Shown one piece after another: positions 35,301 to 48,000 of a stretch of 64,000 bases of DNA. The position numbers and the translations under genes were made by a program. Position 1 is the stretch's first letter. Each line of letters opens with the position of its first letter. Location of the stretch: assembly GCF_024323335.1 (NCBI RefSeq), contig NC_066584.1, positions 425,964,319-426,028,318 on the forward strand, written 5' to 3'. The stretch is from Lathyrus oleraceus (Eukaryota > Streptophyta > Magnoliopsida > Fabales > Fabaceae). A model generated the notes under the pieces. The model was not told the origin of the DNA, searched no databases, and saw only the letters and a list, made by a program, of their open reading frames with translations.

Positions 35301-38300
35301 CATATAGTTGACATGAGACTTACTCTACTTAGTCAAGCCTCTCTTCCTCTCACCTATTGGGACTATGCCTTCTCCACTTCTGTCTACCTCATCAATAGGC
35401 TTCCCTCTTCCTCTATTTAGTTTCAAATTTCCTATTTCATCCTGTTTCACACACAGCCTGATTACAACTTCCTAAGGGTCTTTGGTTGTGCCTGTTTTCC
35501 TCCCCGAAGGCCCTACAATAGTCATAAACTGGATTTTAGATCTCAAGAATGTGTGTTTACTCTACATCCCACAAAGGCTATAGATGTCTAGCCTCTAATG
35601 GCAGGCTACACATCTCTAAAGATGTCCTTTTCGATGAACTTAGGTTCCCCTATCCTGAATTGTTTCTCAAGTCTGGTAATCCTGCTCCTCCTTCCACAGG
35701 TGTCTCAATTCCAACCCTATCCATTGTACCTACTTCATCCCCATCCATCCCTTCTAACCCTCCATCAACTCAATCTGGTTCAGGCAGTTCCTCCTCTATT
35801 GCTCCCAGACCTAGTCCTCCCATGTCTTCCAATTCATCTCTTCAGCCAAAAGACCAGTCTGCTCAGAATTCCCCTAGTTCTTCTGACTCTAGTTCACTTA
35901 CTTCACACTCCATTAGTCCCTCACAATCTCAATAATTCTGACACAATTCAGTCTGCTCAGGCCTCCACTAGCCAGTCTCCAACTGTTAATTCAGAAAAAT
36001 CCTCTTATCTGCATCCCAGTCTAGCTCATCCACTGCCTCTGATACTTCCCTTGCATCCCCTGTTATTCCTCCCAAAGCAGTGCATGTACTTCAAGTTCCT
36101 ATCAACAATCATCAGATGCAAACTCAAGCCAAATCTGGCTTTGCTCAGCCTAGACTTGAGCCAAGACTTCTCTTGGTTACCACTGAATCCAAGAGTGTTA
36201 AATCTGCTCTAGCTGATGTGAGCTGGAAAACAACTATGCAAGAGGAATATTATGCTCTAATCAACAATAATACCTGGACACTTGTTCCCTTACCTCGTCA
36301 AAGACATGCTATTGGTTGCAAGTGGGTATTTAGGATCAAGGAGAATCCAGATGGCTCAGTCAACAGATATAAGGCTAGGCTGGTTGCTAAAGGCTTTCAT
36401 CAAAGGTATGGGTTTGACTGACACATGTCAGTCTGAGCACTGTTCAAAACCTGCTATTGCAGGTCAACTAAATCTGCAATATAAAGCAGATAGTTGCACT
36501 GATTTGTAACTAACCAAAAACAGAATTAAAAGTTAGTTAGATTCAAATGAAATCTCTCTCTCCATATCCCTTTCTAATATATTTATATTCTCATCAAGTG
36601 CTTCCTAATTGCTCTTTCTTTATTTGCAGATTCGCATGCTGGATTTAGTACTTAAGTCGTTGCCAGATGACTCTAAGGAGCCGCAAACAGCCCGCATTCT
36701 TTTGTATAAGTTATTTTATGATCAGACCGAAGAAGGGATGACTCAATTCCTCTTGAATTTGATCAAAACGTTTGACACACACAAACAATGCAAAAGGTTT
36801 TGCCTCTTTATTTGAACCAAGAAAAATTTCACAGTATTTAACCATGAACATTTGTGAGCTTCTTTTCTAGCATACTAAATTAATTTTTTAGCAGACTTCC
36901 ATACTTAGAATGATTGACAAAGGACATTTATGGATTGAGTAGTATATTTATGTCTTTATACAAGAATTGAATTGCAGCATAACACCCTGGTTTGAGTGTG
37001 ATAAAATAGATGAAAGCTATATTCCAAGATGCTTTGAAATAAGTTATTTTTCTTGCTGTCATAATCATGATTATTCTTTCTTACAGTGATCTTGCAGATT
37101 TGGTTGAAATCATTTGCAAAGTTGTGAAGCTAATGGATTATCTTCAGTCTCGAGGAACATTGAGGGTAAGTTGCAATTATGTATTGGTGTGTGTATTCTA
37201 TCTGTGTTCTCTCTATGATAAATTATAATAATAATAATGTCAACGACAACGACAATGATATAACAAGAATAACACCAACAATAACCTTTACTTATATAGA
37301 ATCTGTCCAAATGACTACAACATGCAAAGTTTTAATCGACTCTTTTGCTATCAAAAGAAAATTCTAATTATTTACATATAATATGCGGGCATTTTTTAGC
37401 CGAGTGTGATTTTATGGATGAAAATAGGTCAAATTTTCTATTGGGGGTTTATGGCATTGTTTACACCAAGTTTAGTTCACACTAGACTTGTTTACCAAAT
37501 CGACTATGTCAATACCATTTCAAAATCCTATCTAGCAAAAAAGGGCCAAATTTAGCTATTGAAAAGCCTCTTAGACCTAATAAGCCGTTTATTTAAATAT
37601 ATAAATGATAAAATAATATCTGAATTGTTTTTTTTGAAAGAAGTAAATTTGATTGTTGTTATTACTATTATGAAGTTTTTAAAGAATTTTTTGATCATTC
37701 TTATTGGCATCTTTAAGGATTTAAGAAAATTGGTCTATATGAAGACATAAGTTTGTAACCTTGTTTAATGATAAGTTAGTAGTAGTAGGAGAGCTCCTTT
37801 AGGACAGGGGATGGCCATGCCAACACCAAACATCCCAAAAGTTTCTATTTTTAACAGGTCAGTACAAGGTTAAATCAGTCTATATATTATTTGTTCAGCT
37901 TGATATTGAAGTTTGGAAAGTAGTGCAACAGCAAATGACTCCTTTTGCGAATCTGAGGCCGTTGATTTGAGTTTGTACCACCAATTTTTGTTTAATTGTT
38001 TTCTTTCACAAAAACTGTTTTAGGTATTCTATGATATACTTCTTCTAAATCAATAAAAAATTGTTTTGATTGCCACAATATCTTTGCATTTATCTTTGTA
38101 ACAAATATGAGTTTCATGGTTTATCTTCCCTCATTAAACCAAATTGATACTCCCTCCGATCCTAAATAGAAGAGAAAGTTGAGTCAACAAAAGTTGATGT
38201 ATTTTGTCTAAAGTTTAGCCTAAATACACCATCTTTCACTTATAATTAGGACTTGAGGATTTTTTTAATGATTTATTCTATGACTCATAAGTTTAATTCC

Positions 38301-41300
38301 TCTGTAATTTGCACAATTAGGCGCCCATCCTTTTGCTGTTAAAGGTAGGGATTATAGTACTTTTCCACCATTAGTCAGATTCTTAGACTTCATAATCAAG
38401 GTTATCTAATCAAGGAAAGAGCTTGTGTAATTATATGCTTTGAAAATTTGCAAATACGTTGCAATCTTTGCCAGAGCTTGATGCATGGAAATGTTATTGT
38501 TTTCATGGTTTCCATAAATATATTTGAGAATAGAGGAAAAGTGAAAGAAATAAAAAAAAATTGAAGTAAAAGAAAAAGAAAAATATATTTGTTTTCAATT
38601 CAATCATTTTAATTTGTTTCTTTGTTTTATATCCTGTAATTCAAGGTGTCAAAGAAAGCAAGGAAGTTGAAAAAGAAAACTTCCAATGGAACAGAATCAG
38701 GGAATAAACCAACTGGAGATCATTCTTGTGTTAAAAAAGAAGCTGGCATTTCTATTGACAATCCATTAGGTGAAAACCATTTGATACAGAAGGAATCCCT
38801 ACCGAATGCAATCTCCACTGACCAAGAGGCCATCCCTGATGATAATGAACATGAAAGTCTCGAGAAAGATGTGAACTCTCAAGTTCGCTTGGAATCAATG
38901 GAAAACACACATCTTGATGGCAATGGACATGAAAATGTCAAGGGAGATGTGAACTCCCAAGTTCGTTTGGAACCAATGGAAAACACACATCTTGATGATA
39001 ATGAACATGAAAATGTCAAGGGAGATGTGAACTCCCAAGTTCGTTTGGAATCAATGGAAAACACACATCTTGATAATGATGATAACGAACATGAAAATGT
39101 CAAGGGAGATGTGAACTCCCAAGTTCGTTTGGAATCAATGGAAAACACACATCTTGATGATAATGAACATAATAATGTCAAGGGAGATTTGAACTTCCAA
39201 GTTGGTTTGGAATCTGGGAAAAAGACAAATCTTGATGATAATGAACACAAAAATGTAGAGGAAGATGTGACCTCCCAAGTTGGTTTAAAACCAATAGAAA
39301 ACACAAATCTTGAACATCTTAATGAGGATATGTTGGATGACACTGGTGATTTTTCTGAAGATGAGCAATTAAATACAATTAGTGAAGTTGATTTCAATGT
39401 TTCAATGCTTGTCTCCGCTTTTGCAAATCACAGTATCATTCAGAAATTATGTTGGTTGCTCAAGTTTTATAAAAGCAATTCCCTTGCAATAAATCATTAC
39501 ATAATAAGCATGTTGCGGAGAATTAGTGATGAGCTTGAACTCCATCCCATGCTCTACCAGGTTTGGTCTTGAAAGAATTTCACCATCAATGAAATCATGT
39601 AGTTGTTTATGAATGTGAATAACATTTCTAATCTTGTGAACATATTCTTGTAGTTGTCGCTGCTCACAACTTTCTACGATATTCTTGCTGAACAAAAGTC
39701 ATGCCCCTGCGAGGAATATGCAAGTATTGTTGATTTCCTGAACAGTTTGGTCAGAAAGATGCTGAAGAAAATGAAAAAGCAGCCCCTCCTATTTGTTGAA
39801 ATTCTTTTTTGGAAGACCCGAAGGGAATGCCATTACATCAATGCAGAATATATGTTGGATGAACTTGGCGATATGAGAAAAGAAAGTAAAAATTGGAATG
39901 ATACTCAAAGAGATGTAGAAATTGGTTCCTCCTCAGTGAAGGCGTGGACTCATAGAAGCATTGCTGATGCACTTGGTGATGATGAAGCTGATGTCGTGAT
40001 CTCTCATGACTCAAGATATCAAAAGTAAGATAAGATTATGTTAAGATTCTCATGTAAATTTCCCCCTGCTTTTTGGTTTTGTTTTTCTGAGAGATGTCCA
40101 TTTTTAGAATGTGGGGCCAGTTTTCAGTTTATGCTTGACCAATCCGTAGTTCATCTAGTAAAGATACTACAATGGGACTAGTCTTATTTTTAATTTTTAT
40201 TTCAGCAATGTTGAAAAGCTTGATGATGTTGAAGGCTTTGCTTCTACCTCGGGAAGTAAGAATCGCAGAGACGATAACAAGTATGTTTAAACTTTGAGAT
40301 CAAAGTTTATTTAGATTTTACAGCTTCTGATGCTTGGTTTACTTGGATAACAGTGGGGAGCCATGGTTGGAAGATGAATCTCAAACAGCTCCGAGAAGAA
40401 AGAGAAAATTTGTTCTAGATGCTGAATTGGAGATGCAAATTAAGAATCTCTATGAGAAGTAGGTTTTACCTGCTCAAACCATATTTTCTGTAATCTGGTG
40501 CATGGTTAATAGTAGAGATTCGATATTAAGCAGTTTAGCTTCTTTTTGCTTTTTTATAGTATTCTCCACCATTGGTGCAAGCATAGAAGAGTCACAGTGA
40601 TAAATTAGTTAACTGCTTGTCAGTTTTTTCTTTTTTTGTATTGTTTATAAGATTAGTATTCATTTTGATAATCGGTTCTTCCATGCCTTGAATATATTAG
40701 ATTCAAAGATGACAGAAATTGCAGTCGACGTATTGCTGAAGAGCTAGATCCAGATGGTAAAATTTCTCCAGCTCAAATATCCAATAAATTGAAAAAACTA
40801 GGGCTAACAATTGCATCAAGGAAAAAGAAGGGCGGTGCTAATGAAACTTTCTCAACAAGCCCTAATCAATTAGAAGGTGCCGGAGTAGCCGGAGTTGTGA
40901 ATTTAGAGGGAAGCCTGTTGGTTCAGCATCGGTGAGTATAGAATGAACTGCTATGCTTATTAAACATTACTGGTTCAGTAATAAACTACTATTAGTATTT
41001 TTTCCATAAAATTTATATTTCCTCCTTGATACAATAAGTTTCAGAATTAATGTTAATCGTAATTCAACAATTTGCTTATGCTTTCATTGTATTAAACGTC
41101 AAGGTATTCTCTAAGTTTGTGTTCAATTCCATATTCATAGGCAGAAAAGAAAAAGAGTCAGTGCTTTCAATGAAGATCAGGAAGCCCTTATCAAAGTTCT
41201 ATTTGAGCAGTAAGTGTTGCTTAACTTGGTTGCTTGCTAGAGGACTAAATTTTCTCTCTCTGCTCTCTTCTTGATGAACGCTGAATGAATGGTTAAAAAA

Positions 41301-44087
41301 CATGTTTTCTGAGTTTTCTTATATTAGTTTTGCACAAGACAAGGTAAAAGAATTATAGCCCGTGCTTTTCCTTTTAATATCTGGGATCTTACTTTGGCAG
41401 ATTCAAGGATCATAGAAGATGTAACTATATGATAGCCAATGCACTGGACGTGGATGGTAAGTTCACACCTGCCCAAGTCTCTCGAAAACTTAAGCAACTT
41501 GGCTTATGGGTTCAGCAAAAGAGTTTTAGAGGAAATATCCACCAAAAGGGTGAGGATCTTATGGACTATTCAAAGGATGGAATGGATAAATCTGATGATG
41601 AGACACTTCTATCATTGATAGAAAGGTAATGTTGCATTAATCTTAGTTTTATGCAAACATGAGATATTAATACTTGTCTATTTATAAGATTATTTTATTT
41701 AATCAGCGTGCAAAATTCATTTCAAAACATCATATATACACATTTTTAATTGATTTTATTCTTCAATTTTATACACATACACTTGTTCTGAATTTCATTT
41801 TTTTTTCAAATGCAACAACTCTGTACCCTGCTGAATGAATCTTTCCTTTTTTTCTCCCTTTAATTATTGTTTTATTTAATTTTAGGAAAAAAGTGAAGAA
41901 AGGAAAAAAATCAAGCAAACCATTACATGAACAGACCAATGAGGATAAGCTGTCAAAAGATGAGTCTGATGATGAAATGCTTGGCTCTATCCTCAAGTAA
42001 CGTCCCCTTTACCTCCTTTTCTGGGACCAGTAGTTTACCGATAATGATGGGATCTTAAATGTTTATATTAAGAATATAGTTTGAACTGGCTATTCTTCAT
42101 GTTTCTGCTTCTATCTATTCAAGATCTGTCTCTCCTTCTCTTTCCTCCCTTTAATCATTGTTTTATTTAATTTTAGGAAAAAAGGGAAGAAAAGAAAAGA
42201 ATCAAGCAAACAGGTACACGAACAGACCGGTGAGGATAAATTGTCAAAAGATGCTTCTGATGATGAAATACTCGGCTCTATCCTCAAGTAATGTCCCCTT
42301 ACTTCCTTTTCCAGGACTAGTTGTTTAATGATAATGATAGGACCATAAATGCTTTATATTAGTAATTTAGTTTGAACTGATGATTCTTCATGCTTCTGGT
42401 TCTATTCTAGTTCTACTATAGACCTCCTGTCTCTGTATCTACAATTTCTTTTTCAGAATTGATTAATGTTTTTTTAATTAGGAAAAAAAAGAATAGATCT
42501 GTATCTGGTGAACACTTACATGAAAACACCAATGAGGGTGAATTGTCTAGATATGATTCCGAAGATGAAATTCTTCAATCTGCACTGAAGTAAGTATTCC
42601 ATTGTTCATCTTTTCTATTCTAGTTCTACTATAAACCTCACGTCTCTGTATCTACAATTTTTTTCAAAATTAACTAATCTATTTTTTTTAATTAGGAAAA
42701 AAAAGAATAGACCTGGTGAACATTTACATGAAAACACCAATGAGGGTGAATTGTCTAGATACGATTCCGAAGATGAAATTCTTCAATCTGCACTGAAGTA
42801 AGTATACCATTTTTCATCTTTTCTATTCTAGTTCTACAACAAACCTCCCGTCTCTGTATCTGCAAATTTTTTCAAAATTAACTAACCTTTTTTTTAGGAA
42901 AAAAATGGATAGACCTGCATCTGGTGAACATTTACATGAAAACACCAATTCCGAAGATGAAATTCTTCAATCTGCACTGAAGTAAGTATTCCATTCTTCA
43001 TCTTTTCTATTCTAGTTCTACTATAAACCTCTCGTCTCTGTATCTACAATTTTTTTCAAAATTAACTAATCTATTTTTTTTTAATTAGGAAAAAAAAGAA
43101 TAGACCTGGTGAACATTTACATGAAAACACCAATGAGGGTGAATTGTCTAGATACGATTCTGAAGATGAAATTCTTCAATCTGCACTGAAGTAAGTATTC
43201 CATTTTTCATCTTTTCTATTCTAGTTCTACAACAAACCTCCTGTCTCTGTATCTGCAAATTTTTTCAAAATTAACTAATCTTTTTTTTTAGGAAAAAAAA
43301 GGATAGACCTGCATCTGGTGAACATTTACATGAAAACACCAATTCCGAAGATGAAATTCTTCAATCTGCACTGAAGTAAGTATTCCATTCTTCATCTTTT
43401 CTATTCTAGTTCTACTATCGACCTCCTGTCTCTGTATCTACAATTTGTTTTCAGAATTAACTAATGTTTTTTTTAATTAGGAAAAAAAATAATAGATCTG
43501 TATCTGGTGAATATTTACATGAAAACACCAATGAGGGTGAATTGTCTAGATACGATTCGGAAGATGAAATTCTTCAATCTGCACTTACGTAAGTATTTCA
43601 TTCTTCCTCTTTTCTACTCTACAGATCAATTTATAATAGGACCATGAAATGTGTATATCAGGACTTTAGTTTGAGCTGTTAATTTTTTCTGCTTCTCCTT
43701 ATATCTACTCCTACTTAAAAAAAGCTATCATCAATTCTTCCATTTATACATGGTTAGTCTATTGGAATTTTTATAAAATCATGTTTTGCTGTTTATTTTT
43801 TCTCCCTCTGTTACACATCTGTAGAGCATTCACCATTTTTTTTAACAATACACTGTATCAAGCTTTTTGTATTTTTTTAATGCTTTTAGCTGATTACTTT
43901 AATGGTTGAATCAAATGGCATTTGCAGTGAAAATCAAGTAGGTTTTAAGAATTCCCAAGTAGAAAATAAGCAAGTGGATCCTGACTTGGAAGATTCAGAG
44001 GATGATGTGGCTGTTAAAGTACTTTCTGACAATCCTGTATCAAGAAGGAAGCTGAGAATGGTGATGGATCTTGAGGACGATGACTGA
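29316..44087 (+). CDS. TIM: TIMELESS orthologue, replication-fork protection protein, 26 exons
   Basis: TIM with TIPIN forms the fork protection complex in the nucleus. Exons by splice sites and phase: 29316-29418, 29529-29681, 29796-29955, 30068-30386, 30671-30808, 30887-31076, 31160-31290, 32489-32692, 36630-36796, 37087-37165, 38646-39560, 39654-40024, 40206-40280, 40354-40458, 40701-40931, 41141-41209, 41401-41625, 41886-41996, 42177-42287, 42482-42589, 42696-42797, 42898-42981, 43089-43190, 43292-43375, 43481-43588, 43928-44087. They sum to 4605 nt, 1534 codons plus TGA, with no stop. Exons 1-8 carry the TIMELESS N-terminal domain (DNLKDLLRFLRRDDPQTRDV, HYIFMGQEPELI, KIAWDHPRLPSTKD). Exons 14-15 and 16-17 carry two related helix-rich repeats (GKISPAQISNKLKKLGL, GKFTPAQVSRKLKQLGL), like the C-terminal PARP-binding region of animal TIMELESS. 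The start context is good (ACACAATGG). The protein looks longer than usual because of repeats in exon 11 and exons 18-25. Intron 8 is expanded by a copia insertion. It appears functional. Confidence 0.9.
30407..30554 (+). repeat. 74-bp tandem duplication in TIM intron 4
   Basis: Units 30407-30480 and 30481-30554 both begin CAACATCATATTTTAG and end AAATGTTTTTT plus two or three bases, with about four differences. A third copy starts (CAACATG) and stops. Confidence 0.85.
33016..33177 (+). repeat. 5' LTR of the intron 8 copia
   Basis: About 162 bp. It matches 36419-36579 with several substitutions and small indels. The end is set by the PBS-like TGG at 33178. Confidence 0.8.
33216..36420 (+). 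pseudogene. Copia gag-pol remnant in TIM intron 8
   Basis: Gag starts at 33216 (ATGGCTGCGACACC), shifts frame near 33340, and resumes with FHLWRQQIEPYINVHSLMDF. Open gag runs to 33967, and a zinc knuckle (CQVCSKHGHPALTC) lies near 34107. The GAG-pre-integrase zinc site (WHLRLGHPN...CSACCMGKTH) lies near 34827-34950. The integrase core follows with FSDLWG, QSDWGGEF and GVVERKHRH carrying D, D and E, ending at 35420. RT begins near 36218 (WKTTMQEEYYALINNNTWTL) and stops at RYGFD at 36420. At least four frame breaks or stops make it dead. The YVDD box is absent. Confidence 0.85.
36419..36579 (+). repeat. 3' LTR of the intron 8 copia
   Basis: About 161 bp, immediately downstream of a truncated RT frame and about 50 bp before TIM exon 9. 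It shares GTTCAAAACCTGCTATTGCA and GTTAGTTAGATT with the left LTR. Confidence 0.8.
38148..38258 (+). mobile_element. Stowaway-like MITE remnant in TIM intron 10
   Basis: It begins TACTCCCTCCGATCCTAAAT and ends CTTATAATTAGGACTTGAGG, an imperfect inverted pair of about 20 bp. CTCCCTCCG is typical of the Stowaway/Tc1-mariner MITE end. About 110 bp, with no coding. The right end is worn and the TA duplication is not clear. Confidence 0.55.
38838..39311 (+). repeat. Six 78-bp coding repeats in TIM exon 11
   Basis: Units of 26 residues (one of 28) with the pattern DDNEHENVKGDVNSQVRLES then MENTHL. 474 bp equals six times 78 plus two extra codons in unit 4. Units 2-4 are nearly identical and units 5-6 have drifted (QVGLESGKKTNL), so the central copies expanded most recently. 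The region is acidic and hydrophilic, probably disordered. Confidence 0.92.
41886..43588 (+). repeat. Tandem array of duplicated exons in TIM (exons 18-25)
   Basis: Eight consecutive exons of 111, 111, 108, 102, 84, 102, 84 and 108 bp, all multiples of three. Each starts G-AAA after a pyrimidine-rich AG and ends two bases into a codon. Exons 20-25 are nearly identical and encode RKKK..., HLHENTN and SEDEILQSAL. Introns of about 100-107 bp between them are also alike. 102+84 occurs twice in a row (from 42696 and 43089), a dimer of about 393 bp that itself duplicated. Exons 18-19 are older members. Confidence 0.92.
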
Positions 44088-44461
44088 TGTGGAACTATGG
44101 TTAGGATGCAGGTTGATTCCTTGATTGATCCTTTTGTGTATAGTGCATATAAAAGTTATTCCCCTATTTATTTTTAATTCTAGAAATATTTATTTTTAAG
44201 TCTAGAAATACGATAACACATTTGTGTGGTTTGAGAGTATGAAAAATTGAATCATAGAAGGGAGTTAGAAGAGAAAAAAAGGATATTTCTTCTGTTCGCA
44301 TGACATAGAATTGACACAAACTATATCATGCAGTTGCATGCCGCGAATAAAAACTACTATTCAAAACTAATTGTAGACGTGGAAATGAGCTTCTTTATTT
44401 TAATTTGCTAACCGTCCTTTATTTTTCTTATTTACTGTACTTAAATTTTTAGATTTTAGAT
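44088..44461 (+). other. TIM 3' untranslated/intergenic
   Basis: AT-rich, with no ORF. It presumably holds the TIM 3' UTR and polyadenylation site. No clear AATAAA signal can be assigned. Confidence 0.5.
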
Positions 44462-45067
44462 TATGTCAAGAATATGAATTTGAAAAAGTTTTTAAAACCC
44501 ACATTATGTTTGTTGAAAAAATTCTTTAGTTTCTCATAATGTGAGATATCTTAGTTATTTTAATTCATTATATAATAAAATTTTCCATTTCATTTTAAAA
44601 GACACTAAAAACTCTTTTTTGTTGATTTTTTTCTTCCCCACTCATAACTTTTTGTTTTTTAATTGTCAAAACACTAATTTCTTCTAATTTAAACAAACAC
44701 TTATTTTGAGATGGAGAGAGTATAATTTTTGGATTATCTTTATTGAATTATTCAATTTTTTATTTGTTTGAGAAATTATTGAGTAGTCAAATGATCATTA
44801 TTGAATTCTATAAGTGGTATTTATATCATATTCAAATGATTTTTGTACAATTAGGGGATATAGGTTTAGATTGATTATAATTGAGTTGTTTTATCTAGAT
44901 GACAACACAATAGTTCGTCTGATTTGCATAATATAGTTTGTCTGATTTGTATATTTTGGACAGTATTGTGAAATGTCTTAAAGAGAGCGAACTGTTTCGC
45001 GATTCATCATGATAACTTCTTCTATGACTATTTTTAAAATCCAAAAACAATAATTTTAAGACGCTTA
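44462..45067 (+). repeat. 5' LTR of the decayed copia, approximate
   Basis: Aligned by eye to 49140-49915. It is about 170 bp shorter. A MITE-like end (CACTTATTTTGAGATGGAGA near 44697-44717) replaces part of the sequence present in the 3' LTR. Confidence 0.65.
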
Positions 45068-45077
45068 AAAAACTGCC

Positions 45078-48000
45078 ATGGCTACCGAAGAAGTTATTGG
45101 TAACACTTCGATTGCTGTCTATGACACACCATTCAAGTTTGAGGGTTTTCACTTCAAACATTGACAAACAAAAATAAATTTTTTTCTAACCTTAAAGAAG
45201 GTTGCCAATGTTTTGACCGAGGATATCCTATTGCTTCTTCTAGATCAATCGAACAAACTAACGATAATAAATCTAGGGATTCAGATGGAACACTTAATAG
45301 TCCCGAAGCTAAATTTTTGCACAGATTAAAACAAATGATTTATAGCTTAGGAAATAAATCACCATATGAAAAGAGAATTATAATCACTACAAAATCGTAT
45401 TTGAATAGACTCACATATGATATATATAAAACATGAGAGGCGATACTATAAAACATGATTGAAAGAGAATTATTACACTAGAGGCGATACTATAAAACAT
45501 GATTGAGAGACTTTAAAAAGAAGTATGATGTATAAAAGATATAACAAAGAAGTATGTTGTTAGTCGCTACCTCAAGTATCAAATGGTAAAGATGAAAGGT
45601 CTGTGGAGACTTAATGTTACGAACTTCAAAAGATTGCTTATGAGAACATCATTGAAAGTATGTGTTTAGATGAAAAATTTCAAATTTATTTTATTTTTGA
45701 CAAATTGCTCCCTAGTTTGAAAGTTTTTAAAATTATGCTTTGCTACAAATCAAAAGAATTTTTAATTGAGTCTGATTTTTCGCCTTCGAATTAAAGAAAA
45801 ACCTTAGAAACATGTTCAAAGAGAAAAAGTCTTGGTTGTTTCAAACAACAAAAAGAAATTCAGTGTAGTTCTGAAGTAATTTGACAAATAATTAAAGAAT
45901 CAGAACCGCTATATTTTGAACCGAATTAAGAATAAGAACCCTTCAAGGGACCCAGTTACTCCAATTGATAGGCAATAACCACCACAAAGAAATGACACTT
46001 GTTTTTTTTTATCTTGCTTCAATTGTAGAAAACCAGGTCATATGATTAAGAAATGTAAGGTCGACGTTAAACTTTGTGTTGCCCTTACTGCATAAGTTAA
46101 CCTAATTGATGACAATTTATTACTCTAATCACTAAAACCAACATGATTGGTGAATCTGATGGTTAGTAGATAAACATTGGCTCTTCTCGCAATGTCTGTT
46201 ATGATCGTGCAATATTCAAAACATACACAAACAAGAAAGTGCTGTTGGGAGTTGCCCACACCACTAATGTTGTCAGTATTGGAGAAGTGAAACATAGTTC
46301 ACCTCAGAAATGACTTTAATCTTGAAGGATGTCATGTATACTTCAGAGATTATAAAAAACCTTGTTTCTATTTTTGTTTTGAAAAAGGCAGGGTTTAGCC
46401 AATCTATTAGGGTATAGTTGTACACAAGCACTAAGAATGATATTTTTGTGAAGTTGCTATGTTCAAAACTTCTGTGAATGAAACTAATTTAGTAACAAGA
46501 TTAAGAGACTTCGTAGTGATAGAGGAACTGAATATGATTTCAGTTTTTTTTAATGAATTTTATAAACAACATTGAATTGTAATGAAACAAGTACACCATA
46601 TTCTCCTGAAATGAATGATAAAGCAGATCGAAAGAATAAAAATCTTATTGAACTGGTTGTTGTAATTATGTTGAATTCTGGTGCTACTCCTCACTGGGTG
46701 GGAGAAATTTCGTTGACTGTTTGCTATGTTCTGAATCGAGTCCCCAATTCAAAAAGTAATATCTCTCCTTATGAGATATTAAAGAAAAAACAACCAAACT
46801 TGTCTTATTTAAGATCTTGGGGTCGTCTGGTTTTTGTCAGAATTCCGGATCCGAAGCGAGTTAAACTCGTTAGTAGAGCCTATGAATGTGCACTAATTAG
46901 GTATGCAACAAACAATAAGGCATATAGGTTTTATGACCCAAATGCTAAAATGATCATAGAATCAAATGGAGTTGAATTATATGAAGACAAATATCCTTTT
47001 AAATAGAAAAATAGTGGGGGAACTGAATTAAATCATATTTCTATGATAAAAAGCATCAAAAGTAACGATGAAGTAGAAACAAAACTTCGAAGAAGTAAAA
47101 GAGTAAGAGTTGCTAAAGACTATGAGGCCGATTATGTGGCTTATACAGTAGAAGAAGATCCAACAAATCTTCAAGAAGCCTTGTCATCTATAGATAAAAA
47201 TTTGTGGCAAGAAACTATTAACGATGAGATAGATTCTCTAGAATCTAACAGGACTTAACACTTAGTAGACTTGCCTCTTAGTTGCAAACTAATCGATTGT
47301 AAATGAGTTTTTAAAAAGAAATTGAAATTTGATGGAACTGTTGATAAGTACAAGGCTGACCTTGTTGCCAAAGGTTTTAGGCAAAGAGAAAATATAGATT
47401 TCCTCAACACCTTTTCACCAGTCACTCGAATTACATCCATTAGGATACTGATTTTAATATAAGGTATTTATAACTTAGTGGTACACCAAATGGATGTTAA
47501 AACATCTTTTTTAAATGGTGACTTAGAAGAAGAAATCTATATGGACCAACCAGAAGGGTTTGTGATTCATGGGCATGAAAACAAGGTCTCTAAGTTAGAT
47601 AATGTATGGTCTAAAACACGCTCATAAGCATTGACTTGAAAAGTTTGATAACTTAATGATACCAAATGGATACAAAGTGAATGAAAGTGACAAATGTGTT
47701 TATTACAAATTTGAGAATCGCATTTGCATTATCACATGACTCTATGTAGACGATCTACACAAATTTGGATCAAACATTCAGGCCGTTAACGATGTGAAAT
47801 CATTGTTGAGCAAAACCTTTGATATGTAAGACCTCGGAGAAGCGAGTGTGATTCTTGGAATCAAGATCACTAGATCCAAAAAAGGAATTTCTTTGGATCA
47901 ATCTCATTATATATACAAGATATTAAAGAAATATAACTACTTTGACTGTAAACCCACTTGCACACCATACGATCCAAGTGAAAAATTGTTTAAGAACACT

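Larger units (their letters stand above)
33016..36579 (+). mobile_element. Truncated copia element (Ale-like) in TIM intron 8
   Basis: Short LTRs (33016-33177 and 36419-36579) start TGACACATGTCAGTC and end near CTTTCTAATA. They flank gag, protease region, integrase and the first part of RT, in the same orientation as TIM. A degenerate PBS (TGGTATCGGATTAG) follows the left LTR. The catalytic half of RT and all RNase H are missing: coding sequence runs straight into the right LTR. No clear target duplication was found. Short LTRs and the gag type point to the Ale lineage. Confidence 0.85.

Noticed and set aside
38879..39397. 172-aa antisense ORF with repeated CSLSSRCVFSI-type blocks
   Set aside because: It is the reverse strand of the exon 11 coding repeats; the sense frame fits TIM splicing.
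41210..43927. Idea that the region after exon 17 holds separate small genes or a pseudogene array
   Set aside because: Each unit has proper splice sites, the same phase, and joins in frame to exon 26 with the stop codon; total length is a multiple of three.
44580..44721. Second Stowaway-like MITE (CACTTATTTTGAGATGGAGAG end)
   Set aside because: Only one end is visible within a decayed LTR, so it cannot be called as an element.
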